Shown: one piece after another, positions 1 through 11,651 of the stretch
Layout of the letters: every line of letters starts with the position of its first letter
Position numbering within the stretch: position 1 is the stretch's first letter
Source: Mesostigma viride
Taxonomy: Eukaryota > Streptophyta > Mesostigmatophyceae > Mesostigmatales > Mesostigmataceae
Length of the DNA stretch: 64,000 nt
Direction: 5' to 3'
Assembly: GCA_009746045.1 (NCBI GenBank)
Contig: RPFO01000003.1
Location: 137,501-201,500, forward strand
The notes under the pieces: model-generated
What the model was told of the DNA's origin: nothing
Databases searched by the model: none
Seen by the model: the letters and a program-made list of their open reading frames with translations, nothing else
Made by a program: the position numbers and the translations under genes

Positions 1-31
1 CGTGTTTGCAACTTGCCCGTTGAAACTCTAC

Positions 32-220
32 GGCGGAGCCAATTTTCGGAAGAACCTCACCCTTATGCTTGCAAATTCGGGACAAATTCGGTGGATGTAT
101 GTATGGATGGATGGATTGACGGATTTTCATCCCCAATTCCTATGTTTTCTCACGTGTACGGCCTTATAAGCTTCGCCAATTCTGGCGAACCTAACGGTTC
201 TTCCGAAAATTGGCTCCGCC
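32..220. mobile_element. Short inverted-repeat element (MITE-like)
   Basis: A perfect 25-bp inverted repeat (32-56 and 196-220; it starts GGCGGAGCCAATTTTCGG) encloses about 140 bp with no coding signal. Size and structure fit a miniature inverted-repeat transposable element. No clear target-site duplication was found, so the superfamily is not assigned. Confidence 0.6.
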
Positions 221-266
221 AGATGAGGGAAAAATAAAAAGGCGGATCGTCAGTTCGTCACTGGCT

Positions 267-316
267 TTTAATTCATCCATTAACGCGCCTCCCGGCCTCC
301 GTTGGGAGAGTCACGG
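267..316 (-). mobile_element. LINE 3'-end remnant (hairpin and decayed tail)
   Basis: Read on the minus strand, this has the CCGTGACTC...CCCAACGGAG motif followed by TTAAT-rich sequence. It matches the 3' ends at 9055-9125 and 63841-63903. Only the tail region is recognisable. Confidence 0.4.
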
Positions 317-759
317 GCTACCAAGTTTTGAGTAGGCCTAGGCCCTAGATACCTTTCGTCCCTGTTTGATGCGCAGCAAGAATGGGGCATGGGAACCCCC
401 CCCCCCTTCTCTCGTTGCCTTTAATTGATCCTGTGGCCTGCCTTAATTACCTGCCTTTCAACTGGTCACTGGGAGAGTCTAGCAACTACTGTGGGAGTGT
501 GGGTGCAGTCAAGCTTCGATCGACATAGCAAAAACACAGCGGATGGAGTAGGGCTGCCCCGTTGTCAGCTATGGCTATGCAAGCTAGAGGAATGTCGGCC
601 GTCGGATCTGCACACGAGATTTTGCATCTGAGCATTCTAAACGAGGGTTTAGAAATTCTGCATCTAAGCAAGCTGAATAACTGGAACACAGCACAATTTC
701 GTGCGACAGACTGGCCATGCAATATTGCCGCTAGTTAGCACTAGATTATCCGGTCGCAC

Positions 760-1240
760 CCGGCCACTGTATTGGATTTGGCACCGGCTTCACGAACTGA
801 GTCGAGGAAAAACGCGAGCAGCGCCATCCAAACAGTTGCATAATGTGATGTCCGCACGCCCGGGCATCGCACCATCTGTCTATCATGCACGCATTTTCCT
901 TGCATGAACTTATCAGTTTTTTACATCTCAATGGCGATTCCGAAGCCCAGCCACGATAATCCAGAGCTGCTCAGAGCTTAGTAATTAACTGCGCCCGAGA
1001 AAGGTGCTTTGTCCGGACAGACATGCAACGCTGCCCAGACCCCGTTTGCTGTCTGCGCGCACATAATATTGCTTGAGGTAAGCGAGCCACGACGCCGGCA
1101 GGCACTCCTGGCCGAGGTGGACACTTCCAAAGATCAGCACGTGGATCTGAGGCTCATGCGCCAAAACTGCCAGTGTCGGCCTTTGTTCTCCTGGTGTTGA
1201 AGGTCAGTTTTCAGGGTCAGGTGTTGAAAGTCAATTTTCA
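760..1240 (+). mobile_element. Degenerate copy of the 29.4-kb Harbinger-type body
   Basis: This stretch aligns by eye with 29860-30300 and 40525-40965. Shared landmarks include GAACTGAGTCGAGG, CGCCCGGGCATC, CATGCACGCATTTTCCTTG and GCTTGAGGTAAGCGAGCC. Substitutions and small indels are far more frequent than between the two later copies, so this is an older insertion. Neither terminal repeat was found. Confidence 0.65.
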
Positions 1241-1667
1241 GGGTCGATATCAAAGAGACAAGCAGCGCAATCAATATACCTGGGCATGCAGCCATTCATG
1301 ACCCTCTACGGATTGAAAACCAAAATAGGAATGTCCTATTTATTTCAATTTTTTCCCATAATTTATTCGTTATATCTTCATTCATCTCTATTCCTTAGTT
1401 CCTTATATCTTCCTAGGCATGTCTTCCTTGAATTATATCTTCCGTTTTTATTTCGTGGTATGTCAAGTCCGTACTTGTGTTTTATTCCTCGCACTGCCAC
1501 CCCATTTCCATTCACCAGAACCGTTAGATGGCATGTGGTAATGAAAGACACCATCCCCAAGTGGGGGGAACGAGCCAGATATGATTAGCAAACACAGCAA
1601 ATTGTTGCCCATCCATCCACCCATTGAAAAAAATTATTATTTTTTTTTCCCATCCACCCATCAATCA
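1241..1667. other. Unassigned AT-rich spacer
   Basis: This is T-rich sequence with repeated TTCCTTATATCTTCC-like stretches and CATCCACC runs near the end. No gene, RNA or element boundary was recognised. Confidence 0.5.
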
Positions 1668-1720
1668 GGTTAAATACTCCGTCAACTTCCCAACAGGAGC
1701 ACGTGTTTAATTAATGAATG
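1668..1720 (+). mobile_element. LINE 3'-end remnant, family A
   Basis: GGTTAAATACTCCG, a weakened hairpin (CTTCC-CAAC-AGGAG) and a TTAATTAATGAATG tail match the ends at 9055-9125 and 63841-63903. No coding part remains. Confidence 0.45.
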
Positions 1721-1924
1721 GATCGACTATGGTACCTCGAGCATGCGCCCGCTATCTTATCCGTGTTTTTGAGTTATTTAGGATGATCATGGATATGAAT
1801 CATGAAGATGGAAATGTGTACTAGCCTTGAAACTATGGCTATTATTGCTAATATAAAACGCTAAGAGCGACTAGTTAGCCTAGACGCGGTGGGGCCGGAA
1901 ATCTTGCTTGATCAGGGTCAGGGT

Positions 1925-4900
1925 CGGTGGGTGGGTGGGTGGGTGGGTGGGTGGGTGGGTGGGTGGGTGGGTGGGTGGGTGGGTGGGTGGGGTGGGTGGG
2001 TGGGTGGGTGGGTGGGTGGGTGGGTGGGTGGGTGGGTGGGTGGTGGGTGGGTGGGTGGGTGGGTGGGTGGGTGGGTGGGTGGGTGGGTGGGTGGGTGGGT
2101 GGGTGGGTGGTGGGTGGGTGGGTGGGTGGGTGGGTGGGTGGGTGGGTGGGTGGGTGGGTGGGTGGGTGGTGGGTGGGTGGGTGGGTGGGTGGGTGGGTGG
2201 GTGGGTGGGTGGGTGGGTGGGTGGGGGTGGGTGGGTGGGTGGGTGGGTGGGTGGGTGGGTGGGTGGTGGGTGGGTGGGTGGGTGGGTGGGTGGGTGGGTG
2301 GGTGGGGGTGGGGGGTGGGTGGGTGGGTGCGTGGCTGCGTGGGTGGGTGCGTGGGTGTGTGGGTGCGTGGGTGCGTGGGTGCGTGAGTGCGTGAGTGCGT
2401 GAGTGCGTGAGTGCGTGAGTGCGTGAATGCGTGAGTGCGTGCGTGCGTGAGTGCGTGCGTGCGTGCGTGCGTGCGTGAGTGCGTGATTGCATGCGTGCGT
2501 GAGTGCGTGCGTGCGTGCGTGCGTGAGTGAGTGAGTGAGTGAGTGAGTGAGTGAGTGAGTGAGTGAGTGAGTGAGTGAGTGAGTGAGTGAGTGAGTGAGT
2601 GAGTGAGTGAGTGAGTGAGTGGTGGGTGGGTGGGTGGGTGGGTGGGTGGGTGGGTGGGTGGGTGGGTGGGTGGGTGGGTGGGTGGTGGGTGGGTGGGTGG
2701 GTGGGTGGTGGTGGGTGGGGGTGGGTGGGTGGGTGGGTGGGTGGGTGGGTGGTGGGTGGGTGGGTGGGTGGTGGGTGGGTGGGTGGGTGGGTGGTGGGTG
2801 GGTGGGTGGGTGGGTGGGTGGGTGGGTGGGTGGGTGGGTGGTGGGTGGGTGGGTGGGTGGGTGGGTGGGTGGGTGGGTGGGTGGGTGGTGGGTGGGTGGG
2901 TGGGTGGGTGGGTGGGTGGTGGTGGGTGGGTGGGTGGGTGGGTGGGTGGGTGGGTGGGTGGGTGGTGGGTGGGTGGGTGGGTGGGTGGTGGTGGGGGTGG
3001 TGGGTGGGTGGGTGGGTGGGTGGGTGGGTGGGTGGGTGGGTGGGTGGTGGGTGGGTGGGGTGGGTGGGTGGGTGGGTGGGTGGGTGGGTGGGTGGGTGGG
3101 TGGGTGGGTGGGTGGGTGGGTGGGTGGGTGGGTGGGGTGGGTGGGTGGGTGGGTGGGTGGGTGGGTGGGTGGGTGGGTGGGTGGGTGGGTGGGTGGGTGG
3201 GTGGGTGGGTGGGTGGGTGGGTGGGTGGTGGGTGGGTGGTGGGTGGGTGGGTGGGTGGGTGGTGGGTGGGTGGGTGGGTGGGTGGGTGGGTGGGTGGGTG
3301 GGTGGGTGGGTGGGTGGTGGGTGGGTGGGTGGGTGGGTGGGTGGGTGGGTGGGTGTGGGTGGGTGGGGGTGGGTGGGTGGGTGGGTGGGTGGGTGGGTGG
3401 GTGGGTGGGTGGGTGGGGGTGGGTGGGTGGGTGGGTGGGTGGGTGGGTGGGTGGGTGGGTGGGTGGGTGGGTGGGTGCGTGGCTGCGTGGGTGGGTGCGT
3501 GGGTGTGTGGGTGCGTGGGTGCGTGGGTGCGTGAGTGCGTGAGTGCGTGAGTGCGTGAGTGCGTGAGTGCGTGAGTGCGTGAGTGCGTGCGTGCGTGAGT
3601 GCGTGCGTGCGTGCGTGCGTGCGTGAGTGCGTGATTGCATGCGTGCGTGAGTGCGTGCGTGCGTGCGTGCGTGAGTGAGTGAGTGAGTGAGTGAGTGAGT
3701 GAGTGAGTGAGTGAGTGAGTGAGTGAGTGAGTGAGTGAGTGAGTGAGTGAGTGAGTGAGTGAGTGAGTGGGTGGGTGGGTGGGTGGCGTGGGGGGTGTGG
3801 TGGGTGGTGGGTGGCGTGGGTGGGTGGGTGGGTGGGTGGCGTGGGGTGGGTGGTGGGTGGCGTGGGTGGGTGGGTGGTGGGTGGTGGTGGGTGGGTGGTG
3901 CGGTGGGTGGGTGGTGTGTGGGTGGGTGGGTGGGTGGGTGGCGTGGGTGGGTGGTGTGGTGGGTGGGTGGGTGGGTGGTGGGTGGGGGTGGGTGGGTGGG
4001 TTGGTGGTGGGTGGTGGGTGGGTGGGGGTGGTGGGTGGGTGGCGTGGGTGGCGTGGGTGGTGTGGGTGGGTGGGTGGGGTGGGTGGGGGGTGGGTGGGTG
4101 GGTGGGTGGGTGGGTGGGTGGGTGGGTGGGTGGGTGGTGGGTGGGTGGCGTGGGTGGGTGGGTGGGGTGGGTGGGTGGGTGGGTGGGTGGGTGGGTGGGT
4201 GGGTGGCGTGGCGTGGTGGGTGGGTGGGTGGGTGGGTGGGTGGGTGGGTGGGTGGGTGGTGGGTGGTGGGTGGGTGGGTGGTGGGTGGGTGGGTGGGTGG
4301 GTGGGTGGTGGGGGGTGGGTGGCTGGGTGGGTGGGTGGGTGGGTGGGTGGGTGGGTGGGGTGTGGGTGGGTGGGTGGGTGGGTGGGTGGGTGGGTGGGGT
4401 GGGTGGGTGGGGGTGGGTGGGTGGGTGGGTGGGTGGGTGGGTGGGTGGGTGGGTGGGTGGGTGGGTGGGTGGGTGGGTGGGTGGGTGGGGGGTGGGTGGG
4501 TGGGTGGGTGGGTGGGTGGGTGGGTGGGTGGGTGGGTGGTGGGTGGGTGGGTGGGTGGGTGGGTGGGTGGTGTGGGTGGGTGGGTGGGTGGGTGGGGTGG
4601 TGGGTGGGTGGGTGGGTGGGTGGGTGGGTGGGTGGGGGGTGGGTGGGTGGGTGGGTGGGTGGGTGGGTGGGTGGGTGGGTGGGTGGGTGGGTGGGTGGTG
4701 GGTGTGGGGTGGGTGGGTGGGTGGGTGGGTGGGTGGGTGGGTGGGTGGGTGGGTGGGTGGGTGGGTGGGTGGGTGGGTGGGTGGGTGGGTGGTGGGTGGG
4801 TGGGTGGGTGGTGGGTGGGTGGGTGGGTGTGGTGGGTGGTGGGTGGGTGGGTGGGTGGCGTGGGTGGGGTGGGTGGGTGGGTGGGTGGGTGGGTGGGGTG

Positions 4901-6924
4901 GGTGGGTGGGTGGGTGGGTGGGTGGGTGGGTGGGTGGGTGGGTGGGGGGTGCGTGTGGTGGTGGGTGGTGGGTGGGTGGGTGGGTGGGTGGGTGGGTGGG
5001 TGGGGCGTGGTGGGTGGCGTGGGTGGGTGGGTGGGTGGGTGGGTGGGTGGGTGGGTGCGTGGGTGGGTGGGTGGGTGGGTGGCGTGGGTGGGTGGGTGGG
5101 TGGGTGGGTGGGTGGGTGGGTGGGTGGGTGGGTGGTGTGGGTGGTGGGTGGGGTGGGTGGGTGGTGGGTGGGTGGGTGGGTGGGGTGGGTGGTGGTGGGT
5201 GGGTGGGTGGGTGGTGGGTGGGTGGTGGGTGGGTGGGTGGGTGGGTGGTGGGTGGGTGGGTGGCGTGGGTGGCGTGGGTGGGTGGGTGGGTGGGGGGTGG
5301 TGGTGGGTGGGTGGGTGGGTGGGTGGGTGGGTGGGTGGGTGGGTGGGTGGGTGGTGGTGGGGGTGGGTGGGGTGGGTGGGTGGGTGGGTGGGTGGGTGGG
5401 GGGTGGGTGGGTGGGTGGGTGGGTGGGTGGGTGGGTGGGTGGGTGGGGTGGGTGGGTGGGTGGGTGGGTGGGTGGGTGGGTGGGTGGGTGGGTGGGTGGG
5501 TGGGTGGTGGGTGGGTGGGTGGGTGGGGGTGGGTGGGTGGTGGGTGGGTGGGTGGGTGGGTGGTGGGTGGGTGGGTGGGTGGGTGGGTGGGTGGGGTGGG
5601 TGGGTGGGTGGGTGGGTGGGTGGGTGGGTGGTGGGGTGGGTGGGTGGGTGGGTGGGTGGGTGGGTGGGTGGGTGGGTGGGTGGGTGGGTGGGTGGGGGGT
5701 GGGTGGGTGGGTGGGTGGTGGGTGGGTGGGTGGGTGGGTGGGTGGGTGGGTGGGTGGTGGTGGGTGGGTGGGTGGTGGGTGGGTGGGTGGGTGGTGGTGG
5801 GTGGGTGGGTGGGTGGTGTGGGTGGGTGGGTGGGTGGGTGGGTGGGTGGGTGGGTGGGTGGTGGGGTGGGTGGGTGTGGTGGTGGTGGGTGGGTGGGTGG
5901 GTGGGTGGGTGTGGGGGTGGGTGGGGGTGGGTGGGTGGTGGGTGGTGGGTGGGTGGGTGGGTGGGTGGGTGGGTGGGTGGGTGGGTGGGTGGTGGGTGGG
6001 TGGGTGGGTGGGGGTGGGTGGGTGGGTGGGTGGGTGGGTGGGTGGGTGGGTGGGTGGGTGGGTGGGTGGGTGGGTGGGTGGGTGGGTGGGTGGGTGGGTG
6101 GGGGGTGGTGGGTGGGTGGGGGGTGGGTGGGTGGGTGGGGTGGGTGGGTGGTGGGTGGGGGTGTGGGTGGGTGACGTGGAGTAGTGAGTGACTGTGAGTG
6201 AGTGAGTGAGTGATTGAGTGAGTGAGTGAGTGAGTGAGTGAGTAGAGTGAGTGAGTGAGTGAGTGGAGTGAGTGAGTGACGTGAGTGAGTGAGTGAGTGA
6301 GTGAGTGAGTGAGTGAGTGGGTGGAGTGGTGAGTGGTGGGTGCGTGAGTGGGCATGGGTGGTGGGGTGGGCCGTGTGGGTGGGTGGGCCGGTGGGTGGGT
6401 GGGTGGGTGGTGGGGGCGGGGGTTGGGGGGTGGGTGGGTGGGTGGGTGGGTGGGTGGGTGGGTGGGTGGGTGGGTGGGTGGTGGGTGGTGGGTGGCGTGG
6501 GGGGTGGGTGGGGTGCCGGGTGGGTGGGTGGTGGGTGGGTGGGTGGGTGGGTGGGTGGGTGGGTGGGTGGGTGGGTGGCGTGGGTGGGTGGGTGGGTGGG
6601 TGGTGGGTGGGTGGGTGGTGGTGGGTGGTGGGTGGGTGGGTGGGTGGGTGGGTGGGTGGCGTGGTTGGTGGGTGGGTGGGTGGGTGGGCCGGGAGGGTGG
6701 GTGGGTGGTGGGTGGGTGGCGTGTGGGTGGGTGTGGTGGGTGGTGTGGGTGGGTGGGTGGTGGGTGGGTGGGTGGGTGGGTGGTGGGTGGTGGGTGCGGT
6801 GGGTGGGTGGGTGGGTGGGTGGTGGGTGGGTGGGTGGGTGGGTGGGTGGCGTGGGTGGGTGGCGTGGGTGGGTGGGTGGGTGGGTGGGTGGGTGGTGGTG
6901 GGTGGGTGGGTGGGGTGCGTGGGT
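1925..6924. repeat. Giant (GGGT)n array with GTGA and GTGC variant blocks
   Basis: About 5 kb of mostly GGGT tetramers, frequently interrupted by single-base losses or gains (GGT, GGGGT) that shift the phase. Two blocks of GTGC/GTGA variants at 2329-2620 and 3477-3769 are almost identical. A third, imperfect GTGA block lies near 6185-6320. Every frame on both strands is open for long stretches only because no stop codon can form, so the resulting Thr/His/Pro and Gly/Trp/Val reading frames are not genes. The plus strand is a dense G-quadruplex candidate. Confidence 0.95.
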
Positions 6925-7064
6925 GATTGATTGATGAGTGAGTCCACGAGTGAGTGAGTCCACGAGTGAGTGAGTCCACGAGTGAGTGAGTCCACGAGTG
7001 AGTGAGTCCACGATTGAGTGAGTCCACGAGTGAGTCCACGAGTGAGTGAGGTCCACGAGTGGAG
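6925..7064. repeat. GTGAGTGAGTCCACGA short tandem array
   Basis: About eight copies of a 12-16 bp unit built from GTGAGT and CCACGA bridge the GGGT array and the GGGA array. It looks like a variant of the GTGA block with an added CCACGA. Confidence 0.8.
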
Positions 7065-7533
7065 TTCATGAGGGAGGGAGGGAGGGAGGAGGGAGGGAGG
7101 GAGGGAGGGAGGAGGGAGGGAGGGAGGGAGGGAGGGAGGGAGGGAGGGAGGGGAGGGAGGCGAGGGAGGGAGGGAGGGACGGGAGGAGGAGGGAGGGAGG
7201 AGGGAGGGGAGGGAGGAGGACGGGAGGGAGGGAGGGAGGGAGGAGGGAGGGAGGGAGGCGAGGGAGCGGAGGGAGGGGAGGGAGGGAGGGAGGGAGGGAG
7301 GGAGGGAGGGAGGGAGGGAGGGGAGGAGGGAGGGAGGGAGGGAGGGAGAGGAGGCCGGGAGGGAGGGAGCCGGAGGGAGGGAGGGAGGGAGGGAGGGAGG
7401 GAGGGAGGGAGGGAGGGAGGGAGGAGGAGAGGGAGGGAGGGAGGGAGGGAGGGAGGAGGGAGGAGGGAGGGAGGGAGGGAGGGAGGGAGGGAGGGAGGGA
7501 GGGAGGGAGGGAGGGAGGGAGGGAGGGAGGAGG
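7065..7533. repeat. (GGGA)n array
   Basis: Purine-only tetramer array with interspersed GGA and GGGGA variants and a few CGGGA units. It directly follows the GGGT array, and the same strand is G-rich throughout. Confidence 0.95.
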
Positions 7534-8539
7534 TGGATCGGTCACTCACAGCAGTTTATTCCCACCCAGCAGGGCCCCTCCCTCACATCCGCTGCAAAAA
7601 TCTGCTTGATGTCGCTTCTCTCTAGAATAAGCCGCACAGCCCCTTGATGCGAGCAAACGGCTCGCCATCATACTGTCGCTCACTGATGCTTTATACGCGC
7701 TTTCCGTAAGATGAAAACATGACGGAAAAGAGAGACTCGGGGAAAGGGGATACGGTGAAATACTTGTCTGCTACCGGCCGGGGTTTCAACATCGAAGAAA
7801 TTCGCACCTGAATGTGCACATACCACTCCGTCACGTCGACAACGGTCTTTGCATCGCAACCGGTTGTCACAGACGCCGCACGGCAGCTAAAAATTGCTGG
7901 CGGCATTGACATGCTCGCCGCAGTTAACGATTGTGCGGAGGTCCGTTTTAGCGCCCCTGACGCCATGGCGTCTTTGATGCGAAGAACGCCTGCAAAAGAC
8001 ACGATATCGGGCACAAAAGTGCTCACTTTAAAACGAATGACGGGTCTGCGACGCCTGGCCCAGCCTAGAAATTGGATAAATAATCGCGCCAGCTCGGTTT
8101 AAAGCAAAACTGAGCCCGGTAATGAAAAAAGTGCTTCGGTCAAGCGCCTTAAAAACTAAAAAATGCTCGTCGATTAGTGTCACAAAAAACCAGATGTTAG
8201 GGCGACTCTCATCGGGAAAATTTTTTGCTGCAGGTAGGTGGGGTCGAGAGAAAATCGGCGACAAAACAGGCACCCACCTGTGAATGACGCCAAAATGCCG
8301 AAGGACTCCGCAGAATTTGTGGCGAAAAAAAATAACGGCAAGTAATATATGACCCTAGGAGCATACACTAAAATTTCTAGCCTCGATACTGCCTTTTTAT
8401 TCGCTCACGATAGCCTGCCAGGCCGCCATGCCTGTCGGTGGAAATTCGGTCACCGTCGTGCACGCACACACCAAAAATCTCATTTCGCGCTACTTTTCGG
8501 GTCCTTCTTACTAGGCTGCATTCAGTTTTGGCGGGGCTC
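7534..8539. other. Unassigned mixed-composition region
   Basis: No convincing exon, RNA gene or element end was recognised. Short open frames exist on both strands but none shows a domain or a repeated relative in the window. Confidence 0.4.
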
Positions 8540-8960
8540 GGAACGTTGTTGCTGTGCCAGGGTCAAGTCGTCGTCCACGGTGAAGGGAGTGTTCTCGAGC
8601 CGCTTGCGGCGTCCAGTGAGAAACGAACGCTTGTCCGCTGAGCTCTTAAAGATGAGAAGAAGCGGGGGCGCCCCTGCCTTATACCCCGCGCGCGGGGAAG
8701 GCGCCGGCGGTGGGCGACAAGAAGGCCCATGCGATCAAGGCCGGAATGTGCTCTCAAACGCACGTGCAAGCTTCTCGGAATTCTCACCTTCCTCCATGTC
8801 GAAGTTCTTGGGTATGATGTTAAGGCTGCGCTTGGCGAGCTCGGCCTCCTCGCGGAGGTCGAGCTTCTGTTGCTAGCCTCCTCCTCCTTGAGGGCGTCGA
8901 AGAAGGCCTCACGTTCCGCCTGAGCTCGAACCGCATGTGGTGCATATCCCACGATAACGG
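8540..8960 (-). pseudogene. LINE ORF1 fragment, frameshifted
   Basis: Reverse-strand sequence matches the C-terminal half of the intact ORF1 at 14800-16209, through the CTGGCGCAGCAAC-type segment, the Leu-Pro-Arg-Ala-Arg-Gly stretch and the Glu-Ala-rich region upstream. Insertions break the frame, for example near 8640 and 8700. It is a decayed, truncated LINE copy without identified ends. Confidence 0.6.
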
Positions 8961-9049
8961 TGTCAGATTACAACGCGATACATCACGTTCTAACCCTACA
9001 ACGCGATGTATCGCGTTGTAAAAAAACACGGGTTAATTAAACTGTTTGC

Positions 9050-9125
9050 ACCCATCCATCCATCAAGGTTAATGCTCCGTGACTCCCCAACGGGAGCACG
9101 AGTCTAATTAATTAATTAATTAATT
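9050..9125 (+). mobile_element. LINE 3' end, family A hairpin and (TTAA)n tail
   Basis: CATCCATCCATCA, then GGTTAATGCTCCGTGA, a CTCCC-CAAC-GGGAG hairpin and a TAATTAATTAATTAATT tail. The last 70 bases are nearly identical to the end of the element at 62137-63903. It is severely 5'-truncated or detached from its body. Confidence 0.7.
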
Positions 9126-9487
9126 GACAAATGACATAAATTAAAATTTACAGCATAATCTTGACATTTTATTTGGCTTCTTACGTTATACCTGAGCACT
9201 CCAAAAAAAATCATAAAAGGCACTGCACATCATACACCACCCCACTAGGAGGCAAATCATGGCTTTCATTTGTGCAAGCTTGATCAGCCGCCACAACAGT
9301 CGACATTGCTTGCATAGCTAGGTACAAGTAAAGAATAGGATGTGGCTATCATGGAGACAACGGTGGCTATATATATTGCATGCTATATTGTAGTGGCATG
9401 CCCCCCAGTTCACTTGGCTGTCCAAGATACTGCAGACACACCATTGCCATGCATTGCTGCGAGGAATAAAGATGTTGCTGCACGCAA
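9126..9487. other. Spacer with no recognised feature
   Basis: AT-rich non-repetitive sequence. Nothing supportable was seen. Confidence 0.4.
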
Positions 9488-9975
9488 TTTAACTCGCGTT
9501 ATTACATAACGCAATTTTTTGCGTTGTGAGGTTATAACGCAAAAAATTGCGTTGTTAACATGGAGTTCAAACAACTATTTCCCAATAGTTTAGAGGCCAA
9601 ACAACTGCAGTCAGGCTTAGTTTATAACCCTAGGATCTCATAAAAAAATCCCCGTACCCAAGTACCCAACGGTTGCCACGTGGCATCATGCAATGCCAGC
9701 TGTAAATCAGGACTTTTTAGGGAAGACAAAGGTGATGGCCGAACGAAATCGCGCGTACCCACTGCAGTCCTGCTGTAGTCTAGCGACATGGCGCAGCTGT
9801 TTGACCCCAGGAAACGCGATCGTAACCTAATAGGAAGACATGTTAGCGTCCCAGCAACATACTGGGGTGAGAAATGGGCCATTTGATAGGTGTCGGCAGC
9901 GTTCTTGCTGGAATAAACTTCGATCAGGCCGGACGATAGAAACGTTGACAGCAATACCTTTCCGGCGTATTTTAA

Positions 9976-11651
9976 CCCCTAAATGGTCTGGCTGCCGATT
10001 TTCCGCCTAAAACTGAGTTACAGCCGACACGTCGGCCCCTTCTCGGGGGACCAAATGCCGCGAAAACTATTGAGAATTAGGAAACGTTTAGCTGAGAAGA
10101 TCGAAAGTTTATAATTTTCCTCACAGCATGGTACTAGGCGTGGTTGCATACTTCTGACAAAGTATAGAGGTGTTCTGGCCGGTCAAAGTACAAGGGGTCA
10201 GGGTACTTTTTCACGTACAACGTGCATTCCGGAAAACGACGACCTGGCCATGGCGGCTTGCGCCCACGCATGGCATTTACGTTTTCGTTCGAATTTTCTG
10301 ACCAAACTCAGGAAATTGATTTTATACGTCCTAAAGATGATACAGGCCAATTTTTGGTCGCGGAATGCCATTTGATAGGTGTCGGCAGCGTTCTTGCTCG
10401 AAAAAACTGCGATCAGGCCGGACGATAGAAACGTTGACAGCAATACCTTTCCGGCGTATTTTAAAGGATATATTGGTTCTTTGTACTTTTTATGATACAC
10501 GGTAGTCGTAAACGTGCAAGGGTGGCCAGAAATCGCCGAATCCAGCGACCATGCTGCACAACTTTGGTGTGCCGAAATGCGCCATTTTGCGGCCACCGCC
10601 TGGGCCAAGGTAACGCCATCCATGCCTGGTAAAGCTTAATCATCGTTTTCCTATCGATGTTTGACGTTTATATATTCTAGCTTGTGTAGCGCATTCTTTT
10701 TGCATTATTCATGCTCTTTCTTGACCCTGGCCTTTCTAAAACACCCTTCTTAGATGCTTCCCTCAGTCAGTTGACCTGCCACAGGGTGATGGTGATAAGT
10801 TTTAGAGGCTGTATGGGTTTGAATACCTCCATATATGTTTGTTATACATTTCCCACACACATATTGCATGAGTGTGAGGCAGTTGGCTGGTCTCTGTGGC
10901 ATCATCAAGCATGTAACCGGTGAGTAGAAGCTTCCCATTGTCAGCATGTGCCACCAGGTGTGCTGGCCATCACCTGGCAAGCTATAGCAGCTTAGGTCTA
11001 GTTTATCCTTGCTAGGGCAAGCTGAAATAGGCTTAAAATCACTAGTTTGTTGGTGGCTGCCTCCTAGAATGCATGCCTTGCGTAGGGTATCCGTACCACG
11101 TTACCTACGTGCATGGACAAGGTGGCACCTGCACATAGGTGCCATGTAAGGGCAGTGTGATGATGCAGTTATGTTTCCCCATCATTGTGGAAGGGAAATG
11201 TATTGTGTGGCAAGGTTGGGGGCCATATTAGTAGGTATTAGTAGGTAGTATGCCCACTCCTACCCCCTTGGTTGCTTTTTACCAACGGTACCCCTATGGG
11301 CTGTACTGTGGTATACCCACCCAAATGATGACCCCAATGGCTCAAACTGTTCAGCAACTAATTGTTCATCATCCCTGAAGTGGTAGGTGCCTAGCTCTTA
11401 CAACATAATTCAAAATGCACATTCTACCAAAAATGAAAACGCTCGTCTTGACCCCCCTGACTTTGACGGCAGTTATACATGGCCTACCCTGCATATATGT
11501 AAGGTTGTGATATACCAACCCGAAGGGCAACTCATGGACATGCTTGGCCCCCAAGGACAGCCATTGGATATGGGTGGGTTGGATGGCATCTGGTTTGCAA
11601 AATTGTGAAGTTACAGCCGATGCATCGGCAGTATTTCTGCCCATTTAGGGG
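9976..11651. mobile_element. piggyBac-like element in a TTAA site
   Basis: The element begins CCCCTAAATGG and ends CCATTTAGGGG. It is flanked on each side by TTAA (9972-9975 and 11652-11655), the hallmark target duplication of the piggyBac superfamily, whose ends typically start CCC. Subterminal GTTACAGCCGA motifs occur near both ends in direct orientation (10018 and 11610), each followed by a short palindrome. No DDD transposase frame is visible in the 1.68 kb, so it is non-autonomous. An intact version of the target sequence is present at 10440-10480, inside the element itself. Confidence 0.65.
10368..11125. repeat. Repeat R, uninterrupted copy
   Basis: This 758-bp segment matches 9879-9975 plus 11656-12328 with only scattered substitutions. 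It runs from CCATTTGATAGGTGTCGGC to TGCATGGACAAGGTGG. It preserves the empty piggyBac target, reading TATTTTAAAGGATATA without insertion. No protein was recognised in it. Confidence 0.8.

Noticed and set aside
1925-6924. Telomere or subtelomere
   Set aside because: The unit is GGGT, not TTTAGGG or a known plant/algal telomere repeat, and unique sequence lies on both sides.
1875-7549. Reading frames of up to about 1900 codons rich in Thr/His/Pro or Ser/Pro/Leu
   Set aside because: They exist because GGGT/GGGA repeats cannot form stop codons in several frames. Frames on both strands are open equally and there is no non-repeat domain.
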